This document shows positions 11,425 through 23,324 of a stretch of 64,000 bases of DNA, one piece after another; position 1 is the stretch's first letter, and the number at the start of each line of letters is the position of its first letter. The stretch is from Apus apus (Eukaryota > Chordata > Aves > Apodiformes > Apodidae). The stretch covers positions 15,678,001-15,742,000 of the forward strand of contig NC_067285.1 in assembly GCF_020740795.1 (NCBI RefSeq), given 5' to 3'. Under the pieces are notes generated by a model. It did no database searches. It was not told the DNA's origin and worked only from the letters and a program-made list of their open reading frames with translations. The translations under genes and the position numbers were made by a program.

Positions 11425-14400
11425 AAGAGGGCCTTGAGGACTTTTACATATACAAGCCGCACTATGAGCAAAGGTATCGTGAGAAACGATTGACCTTCCA
11501 GGTGTCTGTCTAAAACCTGCCCGTTAGAAACAGGCAAACACGAAATGGCAGAGACTATTTATATCCATTTTTTAAATGAACATGTATTTACATTCAGCTG
11601 CTTCTTTTAATCTTTCAGAGAAATCCATGCATGCACACACAACTTCATAGTTTTAAATCTTAGTTATCTTATATCCATGTGTAATGCACTCATTTGAGTA
11701 AAACCTGTCAAAGGGTGTACACTGCGTTGCTTGGAGGAAACACAGACATTGAATTACATGCTACAGGGGCAACGTTAAGCAGCTTACCTAACTACATTCC
11801 TGTCCTCACCTACTCTAACCCATTTTTTCCCTTAGCAGTAAACTGAGGGGATGTTAGGACATGCCTGTGCTCCCTGTTCTGGGATGCAGTGAAGACAGGT
11901 GGACAGCATGGTTTGTACTCTGTTGCTACAGTTCTGCATCCTGCCAAAGTTATTCTCTTCCTCAGCTGGTTGTAGCATTTGCAGGATATTTGATGGAAGT
12001 GGCTGGAAGAAAGAAAATAGGAAGAAACAGTGAAGAATACAGAGGAGGGGCAGAAATAACTAGAAACATGAGAACAAAGCTGAAGCCTTGAAATCAGAGG
12101 GGAAAAAAAAAAAAAGGTAACATTTACTTCCCATTTAATTTGAATAGAATGGGTTTGGAGCAGTACAAAGATCTGATGTATATTAGGTGTAAGATAAGGG
12201 AATGAAAAATCAGTAAAATATTTCCACTGCTGTGACCAATGCATTTCAAAGCAGCATTGTATGGCATAGACCAGGATGGGCACAGAGGGTGATAGATGAC
12301 CCAGGGCTGCCAGCTGTGATAGCTCATTCTCCTGCTGACTCATCAGGCTCAAATGCTAACTCTAAAATCAAGGAAAAAAATAATTCATTCTTTAATACCT
12401 GAAAGTGAAAAGTTGCTTTCAAGTATGATAAATGTTTTAGTTATAGTATAGCTAAATTTCTTCAGAAAGTACTATGGGAAACAAAATTAAAAATAATGGA
12501 ACATTCCTGATTTAATGCATTCTTTGTGTTATATTTAATAGGTTGTTAAATGTACCTTTAGAAGTAATTTATCCTTAAGCAAAGATTGACAAAGAAAAAG
12601 GCCTTGATCTAAAATGTGAAGTAAGCCTCTCTGTTAGGTTTTGAAAAGATTTCAGTGTGTCTAAGTGTGCTGTTTTGTAGTCTTGATCAGATTATTAGTC
12701 CAAATTATCTGAACAATTGCTAAAGCCAGTGGGGTTAATGTGAATTTCCATATGCACATTATCCTCTGTAGGTCCATCTCATATCCCTGGATAATTAATA
12801 TTTCAACACAACCAAGATCCTAAAATGTATTTATGCACCTAACAATTAATCCCTATCTACTTTGGAAAATAAAACCATTTTTAAGCTACTTTTCATGCTG
12901 ATTCCTTTCAACTAGTAGTTTTAAAAGTCTCATTTCTAGTCTAGATAGAATTAAGCCATCTACAGACTTCTGAGCAGTTTTGTTTGAGCAGCATCCATAG
13001 GCATCTCTCTCAATGACAGTGTGAGAGCAATGAGTGCTGAAGAAGGATTTACACTCCTGAAACCTGACTGGTTTTCCAACTGTGTGATAGTGTGTGTAAT
13101 AAAAATTTTAAAATAAATTTTAAAGTAATCTGCTGGTAAACCCTTCTTCTCTAACAACAGCAGAATGTGTTTTAAATGTGATCCTAATTCATATTGACTC
13201 TGACTTTTTTTTTTAATAAGCTTAAATTTGCCTAGGCAACTGTTAAAAATTACATTTTCTTTCTTAATACTTTTAGATATTCTGCAGAAAGATACTGTAT
13301 CTTTTAAAAACATTTCACCGATTTTGCTTAGCTGCTTGTAACAGCCTTCTGGTAAGAAGCCATGGGAGTTCTTGGCATTTTGAGTGCTGTGTTGATTTAG
13401 ATCAACTCCAGGCATTGTCTCTGCGTTGTCACTCTGTTTATTCCAGGCCCTCCTGGTATTTCTGCACATATGGTCTTTTCATTCCTCATGGAAAAGTAGC
13501 TGTTATTCTGTCAAAGAGGTAAGATTATAATAATTTATAATAAATATGTTCGTTAGAGGCCACATGTAATGCTTTAAAGTCCTAAAGAGTGATTTTTCAG
13601 GAACTACAATGGTTGGATAAATGCACTAGGGCAAAGACCAGATGCCAGCAGCCCTTGCTTCACTGGGCAGACCTTCACAGGAAATCTGCATGTCCACAGA
13701 CAAACATGCATCCTGTTTTGTCGCAGGCTCCCTTTTTTACTCTTTGAATTGCATCACTACCTCGCTACTCCCAGGGACCACATGTTCACTCTAGTATTAG
13801 GGAACTTTCCACTGTTACAAGGGTCACCTCCTGTTACAAAATGACAGTCACTTCCTTTGGTCATGTGTACCCCCACTGCAGCAAGGCCAAGTGGTGGCAT
13901 TTTTATTAAGTACCTGTGAGGAACCCAGGGTCCTTGGCAGCCCCCAGCTACTCTCTTCTATTCCTTCAAAGAAGGGGGTGTCTCAGAGCACGATCCTGTG
14001 CCTTTGCAAGCTTTGAGGTGGCTTCCTAGGGCAGAGTTGGCCTTTGAGCTGGAAGATGCAGAGCAGCAATCAATTCTCAAAGGCTGGTCTGTTATCCCAA
14101 AATATATCTGTTATTAAGTGCCTAGTAGGGATCCAAGCAGAACTAGCCAGATCTGCAGGACTTCCTCAGCCTGAGACCAGTGTTGTGTGCGTGTATTCCT
14201 GCAGAACTGCTTTGCATACAAGCACCATTGTCTTGATTCCATCTCACCTGTCTCATACATCTAAAAAGCCACTTCTTGACCTCTTTGAATGCAGCTGCTG
14301 CTCACAAGAAATATAGGGGTCAGTGTCAAGTAGCAAACCTTAACTGGTTTTAATTCTGCATGCTAAATGTTCTCTTTTACATCAACTCCCATGGTGAATG

Positions 14401-17364
14401 GCCTGGGTTGGCATTTATGATCCTCACTCTGCTTTGGTCTTCAGGAAGCTGATCATCCTTATTTTCACAGGGAGGGCGCTGACTCCCTAGAGAAGGCAAC
14501 TGTGTATTGTACCAACATCTGCATAAAGTATTCTCATTATCATCAGAAAATGGATCTTCAAACTCCTGCTAGTGTCTGTCCTGTTGGAATGACTGAGCTC
14601 TTTGTTTCTTCCTCCTTGCAGCAACAGAGTGAAAGGTCCTATCTGTTCCTGCTCTACTTTGACAAATTCCCAAGGACTTTAGCATGAGCAGGTTTTCATC
14701 CTATTGGCAGCTTCATTGATTTTAAACATGGTAGTTCTGAATCAGGGTTTAGCAGGAGGTTTTCAAACAAACAGCTAATGAATAATGCATAGAAACATAA
14801 AGAAGGCAGCTTAAGAATTTTAGATAAAATTAAACTAGCAGCTGTTAAATATTGTAGCAGTCATTACATCCAGAAGTCATCTGCCATCTATCCAGGATAC
14901 TTACACATTTTATGTATAATGGAAATAAGATTTGGTTTAACCAAGTCACAATGTGATCAATTTGTGTCTCTGAGAGCTCAACATTTTACACCATCTTTCA
15001 ACAGTGACATTTGCCTCAATAAAATGCAATTAATAAACCAGCAGTGTATAAAGATGTAATTTGCAGCTCAGATGGTGAAAATGTCTTAATATCTGTAAAG
15101 ATACTAGGTGACAGATGTATCAGTGGATGCTAAAACTTGAGATTTTCTCATTTTTAAAGCACCATTATATGTCATATATTGTTTTTGTCCTATCCAACAG
15201 CTTGCAAGAGCCTTTATCCACTGAAATAAATGAAAGCTTGGAAAATTATGTGATAGAGATAGACATTTTATACTTTTTTAAAAATATGTATATATTATTA
15301 TACAAGTATGTAAGTAGCATATAAGTATATTATTTATATATTTATATATATAATATTGTGTAGGGACTAAGAATGTAAATAATTCTGGGCATGAGGGATA
15401 TATTTATCTTCTTGGGATGGGATCTTGCCTCATCTGTGATGCAGAATGCTGTTAAAGTACTAAGAGATATTTAAATTGAGAAGGTAGCTTGCACAGAAGT
15501 TACACTTCTTTTTTTTTTCATGTACATGAGAATTTGGTTCTTGAGAACAGCATTTTGCCTGACTGCAAAGAGGCTTGTCAAGATTCTTCAGGCAGACAAT
15601 GGCACTGGTATTCCTAGTTCTGACTGGAGAGGCTGCTGGCAGGCCACATGTTAAATACAGGTGACTCAAGGGACTTGTCATTTAGTAGCTCAGTTAGCAA
15701 AGCAGATTCCTGTATGTCTACTCTCCATCTCCTGCTTGGTCCACTCTGTGGAGTATGATGCCACCCAAATTGGCTAATGCTCAGAAGTCTGGGTTTTGTA
15801 AAGGATTTCCTCAGGTTTGTGGTGGGGGTAGTCTTCACTTGTACCTAATTAAAAGAATAGTTATTTTCCAGCCTGTTCTTGGAATTTTTTAGGTGGGGTG
15901 GGGAAAGTGGTGGGTGGGATTTATTTATTTATTTATTTTAATAAATAGACAAAGTTTAAAACTAATCTTGTATGGTTTGGTCAAGTAAACTTTCTAAACT
16001 TTCAGTTGTTAATCAGAAAATGCTTGGAAAGGATAAATAGATGAGGTTTCAGGTAGTTAGATATCAAACACTTTCATGCAGTGAAAAAAAAACCCAAATA
16101 TACATGTCCCACAGGGCTTTACCCATGTTATAGATGTTTGTGGTCTTTTTTAGATAGGTAACAAATGTACAGGATGCATAATGCTTAAATGTTTGTTTAG
16201 ATTTTTTTACACCAGTTCCCTTAGTTACCTCCAGGAAGCTTGTTTAGTGGGCTCAGGCTATTGCTGCACTAAAGGCTGCAATGTCAGTCCTTACCTACAC
16301 AGGCCAGAAACAAAGGGCTCCAGGAGAGCCCTGTTCGTGGATGTTTGTGGTTCTAGATCACATATTAGACACTTTTAAATAAAGATGACAATGGTGTTTT
16401 TATTTTTATTGGTTAGAGACAATTGAACTCTCGAACGGTGACATCACTGGTAGAGCAGAGGAAGACTAAGAGTGCACTATGAGAATGAACAAGCAAGTAG
16501 AGACAGAGCTTAGAAGGGGCTCTCAAGTCAAATTTCTACATGGTTCAATGCAACAATTTTCTAGTAAGCAGAAAATGGTAGGATTTTGTGGTGGAGGGAT
16601 ATAACAACCATATTGAGCAGACAGGAAGATGAAAATTTCTTTTAGGAAAAGATAAAGAGGGTTTGAATAAAACTTTTAATTGGATTAATAAAAAATGTTT
16701 ATAAGATTAAAATTTAATACATTGAAAGATTTGGACATAAGCTAAGTAGGAGTGGTTCAGTATTCAAGCCTTTACCTCAGTGATAGTCTAAGAAGTAGAT
16801 AGAAGCATGGTTACATTGTCTGTCATTGCAGAGAAAGTGAATGCTGAGAAATCCAGCAGGAGTGGCAGAGTAACAGGGCAAGGCACAGGGTACATGGACA
16901 GTAGAGTACCGAGTTTGTGTAGTGTGGTAGAGGTGAATGTAAAGCAGAAAGCAGGAGCAAGGACAGACAAATCAGACATGGTACCAAGCTGGGGTGCGAC
17001 AGGAGTTATCAATGGTGCCGTAGTCCCTGCCCTTGCACGGGGCGGGGAGGCATGGAGGGGGGGGCGGAATTCACGGTTACCACGCAGTGAAAAACTGCCG
17101 TAAAGTACCAGGAACCTTTGCCAATATGCTACAGAGGCGTTACTGCAGCAGCCAAGATTTCCTGGTGCGCTCAAAAAAACCCCACAAAGATGGATGGGAA
17201 CACTTCTGAAAGACATGCACAAGGTAATAAGCAGAAAGACAGGAAGAGTAAGAGAAGAAGAGAAACCTGTCTGACCTGCACAGCTGCAAAAGATCTGGGA
17301 GGGAAGATATGACATTAATTCTATAATCTCAGCAAAATATTTATTCTAAGGCAATAACTGTTTG

Positions 17365-17427
17365 GGAGGTTTTGTTTGTGGGGTTTTTTTTGTTTGTGTT
17401 TTGTTTGGTTTTGTTTGGTTGTTTGTT
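17365..17427. repeat. TTTG/GTTT low-complexity tract
   Basis: Runs of TTTGTTTG and TTTTGTTTGG. The same kind of tract recurs at 10329-10368, 26327-26442, 36685-36756, 40911-40955, 42086-42140, 47075-47128, 48321-48371 and 61999-62030, and as its complement at 35488-35704, 40542-40620 and 61152-61172. Confidence 0.8.
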
Positions 17428-17826
17428 CCTGAGTTTTCAGTCCAGAAAACATGCTTTATGTAAGCAACCAGAAGTCAGTCGATTCGTACAACCCAACAGC
17501 CTTGACCTTTGCTTTTTCTGTTTCACAACCTTCTCTTTGAAACCCTGTGCCTGGTACTTATAACCTGAGGCTGCAGTCCCAAGTGAATGCAATGAATGAG
17601 TTTATCCACTTTCCCGTCTCGATCCTTCTCGGGAACACGGTGCCAGAGGAGCGGGCTCGAGGAGGCCCCTTTAAACGGTGGATCTACTTGAAAAGTAAGT
17701 GAAAAGCCAACAAAACAAGGGGGATCGGGAGCAGCAGCTCCAGTGTCCAGGGGTGCTGGACCCTGTGCGCTCCCCCGGGGATGCATTCCCCAGAACAGTT
17801 TGAGGCCGCTCAGCTCTATAAATGCC

Positions 17827-17834
17827 ATTTGCAT
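17827..17834 (-). promoter_or_regulatory. POU octamer upstream of vent gene A
   Basis: ATTTGCAT is the exact reverse complement of the octamer ATGCAAAT bound by POU factors, including POU5F1/POU5F3. It lies about 270 bases before the start codon and beside a TATAAA at about 17818. Function is inferred only. Confidence 0.4.
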
Positions 17835-17981
17835 CGGGATAGGATGTAACAAGAGCTGTAAATCACTGACGGCGGAATGAACTCCAGGGGCAGACACGGC
17901 GGAGCCGAGCCTCTGCGAGCCGTGGCAACGTGTGAACTGTATCTTTTGTTGGGGGTCGGACTGATGGCAATTAGATGATAC

Positions 17982-18044
17982 TTATCTGGCCCTTTGATGT
18001 GTATTTACACAAACAACGCTTTCCTCCGGGACTTACGGTATAAA
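17982..18044 (+). promoter_or_regulatory. Core promoter of vent gene A: GATA, TCF-like word and TATA box
   Basis: TTATCT (17982-17987, GATA site on the minus strand), then CTTTGATGTG (TTTGATG at 17993-17999, TCF/LEF-like) and TATAAA at 18039-18044. The TATA box is 61 bases before the ATG, so transcription would start near 18070. A homeodomain word (CAATTAGATGAT) sits just upstream at about 17969. The same order is found at vent gene B, and a variant at gene C. Confidence 0.6.
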
Positions 18045-18099
18045 GGAGGAGCCATGCTCCCTGACACCCTCCTTCCCGGCGTCTCCGAAACAAGGCAGG

Positions 18100-18313
18100 A
18101 TGACCAAGGCCCCTTTTTCTGTGGAGTGGCTGTCCCAGAGCAGCCAGGACCTCAAAAGCCCCACCGACGGCTCTCCGCACCGAGCGTCGTCTGCAGGCCA
18201 CCAGTCCGTCTCTAGCCCTGGGTTGAGCGAGCAGAGCGAGGACCAGTCCGCCAGCCGCCAGGCAGGGAGAGGTGGCAGGAGCAGGGAGCACTTGGCGGCC
18301 CCGGCCGCTGCAG
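18100..18313 (+). CDS. VENTX: Vent gene A exon 1
   Basis: Encodes 71 codons plus one base: the FSVEWLSQSS motif, then a Ser-rich region. Donor CAG|GTAACC. Confidence 0.9.
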
Positions 18314-19163
18314 GTAACCGCGTTCTCCGCGGCCGTCGGGGCATACTGGTGCTCCCTCGCCGGGAGGAGGAGGGCGGACGGGCCCTGTCTCCCCCGCAAA
18401 ACCCCGATAAGGACCAACTATGCGATGACTGCCAGAGGCGAAGGAGGCGGGGAGGGGGGGCCACCGCCACGGTTGCCGCGCCTGGCTGACCCATTTCTCC
18501 CTCTCCCCTGTCCCAGGAGCAGCCGAGCGGCCCTGGGCAGACTCGCAGCCCCCGCCGGAGGGTGGTCCCGGGGGCTCGGGCCCTGAGGAGGCCGGAGGCA
18601 GGGGCGGGCGGCGGCTCCGCACGGCCTTCAGCGCCGAGCAGCTCAGCACCCTGGAGAGCTCCTTCCAGCGGCAGCAGTACCTGGGGGCCGCCGAGCGCCG
18701 CAAGCTGGCGGGCAGGATGCGGCTCTCCGAGGTGCAGGTGAGCGTGGCAGAGGGCACGGGCCGCTGCTGGAGCCGGGGCATGGGCATGGGCTTGGGCTGG
18801 GTACCGCTGTGACCCCGTCTCTCCTCATTCCTCTCCTCCTCTTTCCGCCAGATCAAGACCTGGTTTCAGAACCGCCGGATGAAGCTCAAGCGGCAGCTGC
18901 AGGAGCTGAGGTCGGAGCCTTTCTGCAGCCCCCCTCTCCCTTATGGACCTCAGAGCGGCGTTGTGCCCCTGTCGCTCACATACGTGGCCCGGCCACCACC
19001 TCTGCCCCAGCAAGGCGCTGCCTCTGGGGGCTTCACCTTGGCGGCGCTGCCAGCACCCACCCTAGACATCAGGAGCGCTTGCAGAGCACATCCTGTGGGC
19101 TTTTGGGCAGCACCCTACTTTGTAGGGTACAGTGATCCCAGGGCCTTCTTGCTGGGTGTCTGA
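18100..19163 (+). CDS. VENTX: Vent-class homeobox gene A (three exons, 248 aa)
   Basis: Exons 18100-18313, 18517-18737 and 18852-19163 join in frame with GT-AG introns and encode 248 residues. The N-terminus starts MTKAPFSVEWLSQSSQ, the vent-family N-terminal motif. The homeodomain spans about residues 102-161 (RTAFSAEQLSTLESSFQRQQ ... LSEVQ|IKTWFQNRRMKLKRQ), with the vent hallmark Thr47 and intron 2 between positions 44 and 45. The tail is Pro-rich, ending AFLLGV. Family knowledge: vent factors (Xenopus Vent, human VENTX) are nuclear repressors downstream of BMP signalling, acting in ventral mesoderm and in pluripotency and differentiation control. The start codon is the first ATG after a TATA box and begins the conserved motif. 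Position next to KNDC1 matches human VENTX. NANOG is excluded, since its homeodomain lacks this context and lies elsewhere. Exact orthology among the three copies cannot be settled here. Confidence 0.92.
18517..18737 (+). CDS. VENTX: Vent gene A exon 2 (homeodomain residues 1-44)
   Basis: After CTGTCCCAG. Encodes a Gly/Pro-rich linker, then RTAFSAEQL through LSEVQ. Donor CAG|GTGAGC. Confidence 0.93.
18852..19163 (+). CDS. VENTX: Vent gene A exon 3 (recognition helix and C-terminus)
   Basis: After TTCCGCCAG. Begins IKTWFQNRRMKLKRQLQEL and runs to TGA at 19161-19163; 103 residues, Pro- and Ala-rich. Confidence 0.93.
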   Translation: MKTWFQNRRMKLKRQLQELRSEPFCSPPLPYGPQSGVVPLSLTYVARPPPLPQQGAASGGFTLAALPAPTLDIRSACRAHPVGFWAAPYFVGYSDPRAFLLGV

Positions 19164-19366
19164 CCTTCTGATATAGACTATGACTAAGGATTTGCACTAC
19201 TGACAGCTGTCTGGGCTGCCCTTGTCTGTAACTGCCTGGTGGAGTTATGACGCAGCACTGGGCAAAATGTTTTACAGAGACACACTGGACAATCTGGATC
19301 CTGGATTTAAGGCCCCTGCATTTATAGGGAACCGTGTAAAATAGAGGCACAGTGGGACAATCTTTT

Positions 19367-19372
19367 AATAAA
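19367..19372 (+). terminator. Poly(A) signal of vent gene A
   Basis: AATAAA about 200 bases after the stop; the first canonical hexamer. Confidence 0.65.
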
Positions 19373-22300
19373 CCTAAACGTTTTCCAGCTTTCCTGTGAA
19401 TTCTTCCCACGAGGAGTGATTATCAAAAGAAACGAAACATTGTGAAGCTGGTTTTCCCTAAATGGCAGTAAAGTTTGTAACTTTTGCTATGCACTTTTAA
19501 AAATCTGAATAATGCTCTCAAAAACTTAAGATCAAAATGGCCTAATTTCAGGCTAGAGAAAGGACTCTGAGAAATTATCCTGGACTGATGTAAATTGCCA
19601 TAAATCTTTCAAAGTCAATTGTCAACTAACATGAAAAGAGCAATAAAAATTTCCATTGCTTTAGAGCTGGTCTCTGGGGTTATTTGAGAACATCCGGCAC
19701 ACTTGTAATCTGGGCTCATATAATTGATGGTCTGAAGGTTTTCTTGTCACTCATCCCTGAACACACCTATTTTCTTTTCTATACAGGGGCCAATCTGCCA
19801 CTTGAATATGCTGGCTTGGTAAAAAGCAACGTTATGTGCTGCCGGAGGCTGTAGCCTTTTATTTTCTGAGTGGCTGTTGTATTTGGAACTCTGCTTCATT
19901 ATTTGGTAATCTTTACTGCATTTCTCTAGCGTTTTGAGAACTTAGTATTTGTTTGCAATTGCACAATTAATGTCGTTCTAATGCAAGATTTTCAGAAAAT
20001 TATAAGGGCTCAGGTGCTACCAATCTTTATGACATCTCTTCTGGAGCATGATGCAGTTTGGGATTAAGGAAATTTGTCAAGAGGTAAAAATTCCCATTGA
20101 ATGTGGGCTTATTTTTCAAAGTCAGGTGTTATTAAATTATTATATTGATAGAAGAAAAAAATAAATTTGCAATTCTCTCTGACTCTTTCAAATGTCATTG
20201 GGGAACTGGGATGTTTCTAGAAAGAGCTCTACAATGGTGAATATTCTTTCTGCTCTAAAGCAGTGACATTTTTTTAACAGCAAAACAATCAAGGTCAATA
20301 AATATACGATTTATCTTTTAAAAAAAAAGGTCTCAAGCATAAGACTGGATTTGACTATCCCGTTTCCAAGGGGATAGTGGTAGACGGGTAGGTGATCACC
20401 TATATAATTTTGTATGTATGGCCACAGAGAAGGACATAATGACTCTGCTCCAGGTGCCTTGCTCACCCCATTCAAAAAGAAGAGTAACAGTCCTTCGTGC
20501 TACTAGAAGCCAGACTCAGCCGTACCGGGGCTGTGGGCTAGGGGTAAGCACCCTCCATGGGAACCGATGGGGCCCGTGGCTGCCCACAGCCCTGCTGGAG
20601 CCCTCCAAACCCGGACCAAATGGGGAAGGGAAGGGGCTGGGCTGCTGGTAGTGAAGAAGGGAGAGATGAAAGGGCTCAGGAGGAGAGCAGGAGAACCAAA
20701 TGCTCCCACTCGTGGAGGTGATCTGCTTCGATGGGAACAGGCTTTGTGTGGAGACAGAGCTCCCCCGCACTCTCTCCTAGGAGACAGGCAGGAGCACACC
20801 TTACCGGGATCTCCAAATGTCCCGTGGAGAGCTCTCTCCAGGGGCAGAGCTGGCTTAGCCCTAGAGGGGGTTACTTACCCGGATCTCCCCTCTCCGTTCC
20901 CGGGGCTGGTAACCCGGAGCCGGAGTCGCGGCTGCATCGAGTTCCCGCAGCCACCGGGCCTGCCCGGGCTATGGGAGGGCAGAACCGAGCTGACCTGACG
21001 CTGCACCTGCCCGCTCCCGAGGACAGCTTGGCTGAGGCCAGCCGTGCTCGAAGGAGAGTGTGTAGCAGTTCCACCTTCGTGCAAAGGTTTAGGGCAAGCC
21101 AGAGGCAATTGGTTGCTGCCGGGGCAATACGCAATGTTGCAACCTTTGCCACGATTTAAGCCCACGGGGGTTGTGGGGACCACGCTTGGGACAAACAGGG
21201 CTGCGGGGCCGAGCGCCACCGGCCATGGGGACAATCATGGGAACGGAGGCTTTGCTCACGGGGTGTGTAAGAGGATCCCTGTAGTCTTGCTAAGGCAGGC
21301 AGGTTCCGTGCCAGTGGCGCGGGCTGGTGAGAGGCGTAAGGGGGTGTCCTGTCTTTGGGGGTGTGAACTGCAGAGCAGCGGGAGAGGGACAAGCCGAGTC
21401 CTGCTTGAAAAGGTGCTAATGATCACTTAACATAATGACTCCTTGGCCACATACGTACTCAACAAGCACACGAAATGTTTGACAGTGTTCTGGCAGCGCT
21501 AGCTTGCAAATATTGTCCCGTTGCCCACAATTACTCAAAAGAACGCGAGGGGTGATGCTCCCTTGGTTGTGTCCCTGATGGTAGCAGATTCCTTTGAATA
21601 TCTACATTATAATTCTTCTTCTACGTGCAAAAATCTGCTTTCCATAGAAGGTAACTACTACATTCCAGTGGTCTAGAAAATTGTATGTGAAATTGTTTCA
21701 TTTTTGCTAAAGCAGTCGAATTCTATTATTAAAACGTGGCTGCAAGTTTTTCCTTTGATCTGGAAGAAGTTTTATTCCTGCTCGTTTGATTTTCTCATCC
21801 GCTGTGTTTTACCCCTGGCAGCAATTAAGGTGCATTAGAGTCAGCGCAGGACCCATGTCCCCTGGCAGTCCCTCGCCGGAGAGCAAAGTGATCTTGTTCT
21901 GGCATCTCACCCACCTCACACCCTAGGGCGGGCACCGGCCGCTTCTCTGATCAGCAGCCGGGCCATCCCCCAGAGCGGCTGAGAGCCCACTTCGTTTCTA
22001 GTGCTCCCTTTTGTGTCTTTAATAGCATCACAATAACCATCAGTACCAGAATGATCTCCGGCAAGACAAAGCATTGTCTACAAGTCAGATACAAATGGAA
22101 AAACTGAGCCGATTAGCTGGGGAGGAGCAGTTTAATGCCTGTGCGGTGAAACTGTTGGAGCTCCCTGCCTGACGGCTCTCGAGGAGGCTGTATAACCTGG
22201 AAACTGGGCTCCCTGGGGAGGAAACGCGGGTAGGAGGGGAAAATTGCCAAAGCACTAGCTTCAAAGCCCTTCTCCCCTGCAGTGTGTGCACGGAGGGGGA

Positions 22301-22490
22301 GAAACATGATTGAATTAGCCCAGCGGTAATGGCAGGGAGCTGTCTGCGGCCCACGCTCGTTAACGCCTGCCCCAATTTGGCTAGAGCAGCCAACAGGGGA
22401 CTGGGAATAGGGTCGGCGTATCCCCCCCCTGCAGCTCCCAGACACGATGGAGCCATTCCAGGGACCTCTTTACAAACCAGGTGAAGCTGT
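19373..22490. other. Interval after vent gene A, no gene recognised
   Basis: AT-rich to about 20400, then GC-rich (20400-22480) with many overlapping open frames on both strands that show no homeodomain or other motif. Contains an inverted repeat (20354-20378) and the palindrome AGGTGATCACCT (20390-20401). Some stretches (for example about 21750-21850) look regulatory, with homeodomain words, but cannot be proven so. Confidence 0.5.
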
Positions 22491-22499
22491 TCGGCGTTG

Positions 22500-22610
22500 T
22501 GTGCTAATCGGGAGAGATCTCGCACTGGCAAGCCATTAACATCTAATTGCTGCCCATTATCTCTTTCTTTGATACGCAATTAGATAACAATTAACTTGAT
22601 AAATCCCACC
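22500..22610. promoter_or_regulatory. Candidate enhancer 1 in the vent cluster (homeodomain/GATA/TCF words)
   Basis: About 110 bases carry CATTAAC, CTAATTGC, TTATCT, CTTTGATA, CAATTAG, GATAAC, CAATTAA and TTGATAAAT with little space between them. The combination of TAAT-core, GATA and TCF-like words matches that at the vent promoters. The flanks to about 22780 hold a Sox-like CATTGGG and CTTTGTAAC. Inference from motif density only. Confidence 0.45.
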
Positions 22611-23210
22611 GAAGCGGGGACAGGAAGAAAGAGGAGAGCTTTCTGGATTTCGGCTCTTTCATTGGGCAGACTTTGCTACTTTTCCTTTGTAACAGCTTCT
22701 GAAACTCCTAGATCTCAATCTAGTGTTATTTTCTAATGGTATTTAGTAGGGAACTAGTCCTGACAGCTCTTTTTTATTCAGGTAGGTTAAGAGTTTTAAT
22801 TCTTGTTTTAGTGCATAGTTATTCTGCCTGGGCAATTCTGAACAACTGTGGATGTATCACAAATCCTCAGGCAGCGTGGCGATGGCGTGCATGGGAATTC
22901 GAGTACTATTTTGTTTCGAGGTAACCTATACTTAACTTATCTATGCGCTTTGTTCATTAGTTGCGCAAAAGAACGGAATGAGATTTCCCCGATAAATCGT
23001 TTTTAATGCAAAGCGCGTGTTTGCTCCCACAGTTACTGAATACGAAGATCTGAGTTTGCAGCTTGCGAGCCGGGAGGGAAGAGGGTGCAGCGCTGCCGAG
23101 TGAGTCAGTAGCATTTGTTATTTATGGAGTGTTAGCCCGCATTGTTCCCGTGGGCAAAGGAGCGACCGGGTGATGGCCCTGTTAGTGTTCACGGGTACTT
23201 CAAACAGAAA

Positions 23211-23320
23211 AGCGTCTATTCCGAAACAATCGATCTCGTTGATGCCTAATTGACTATCTAATAGCACCTATCAGGACATCAAAGGAGGCGCTGAATAACC
23301 TAGTTAACATTTCCAAAGGG
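23211..23320. promoter_or_regulatory. Candidate enhancer 2 in the vent cluster
   Basis: Holds ATCGAT, CTAATTGA, TATCTAAT, CCTATCAGG and ACATCAAAGG (CTTTGATGT on the minus strand, the same word as at the promoters of genes A and B), then GTTAAC. A further block at about 22955-23030 has CCCGATAAATCG and TTAATGCAAAG (octamer-like). Confidence 0.45.
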
Positions 23321-23324
23321 GAGC

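Larger units (their letters stand above)
7976..17560. other. Intergenic region between KNDC1 and vent gene A
   Basis: About 9.6 kb without a gene I can support. It holds a CR1 remnant (11257-11345), a CTCF-like site (11411), a G/T-rich tract (10329-10368), a TTTA microsatellite (about 15921-15940) and an AT-dinucleotide patch (about 15325-15357). Several open frames of 160-180 codons (minus strand, 11810-12352, 12960-13469, 16788-17315) show no family motif. Human UTF1 sits in this position, but nothing like it is seen. Confidence 0.6.

Noticed and set aside
11810-12352. 180-codon minus-strand open frame
   Set aside because: Low-complexity, no motif, no splice or promoter context; a chance frame in intergenic DNA.
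12960-13469. 169-codon minus-strand open frame
   Set aside because: No recognisable domain and no supporting signals. It would be reopened if protein or RNA evidence appeared.
16788-17315. 175-codon minus-strand frame in the position of mammalian UTF1
   Set aside because: No similarity to UTF1 features (Myb/SANT-like domain, leucine zipper). UTF1 is known from mammals.
18100-19163. NANOG as the identity of gene A
   Set aside because: NANOG shares the KTWFQN string but not FSVEWL, the RTAF arm or RRMKLKRQ, and its locus is elsewhere; KNDC1 linkage supports vent.
20567-21430. Several overlapping GC-rich open frames, considered as a fourth decayed vent gene
   Set aside because: No homeodomain block, no ATCAAGACCTGG exon-3 start and no FSVEWL motif in any frame; open frames are expected in GC-rich DNA.
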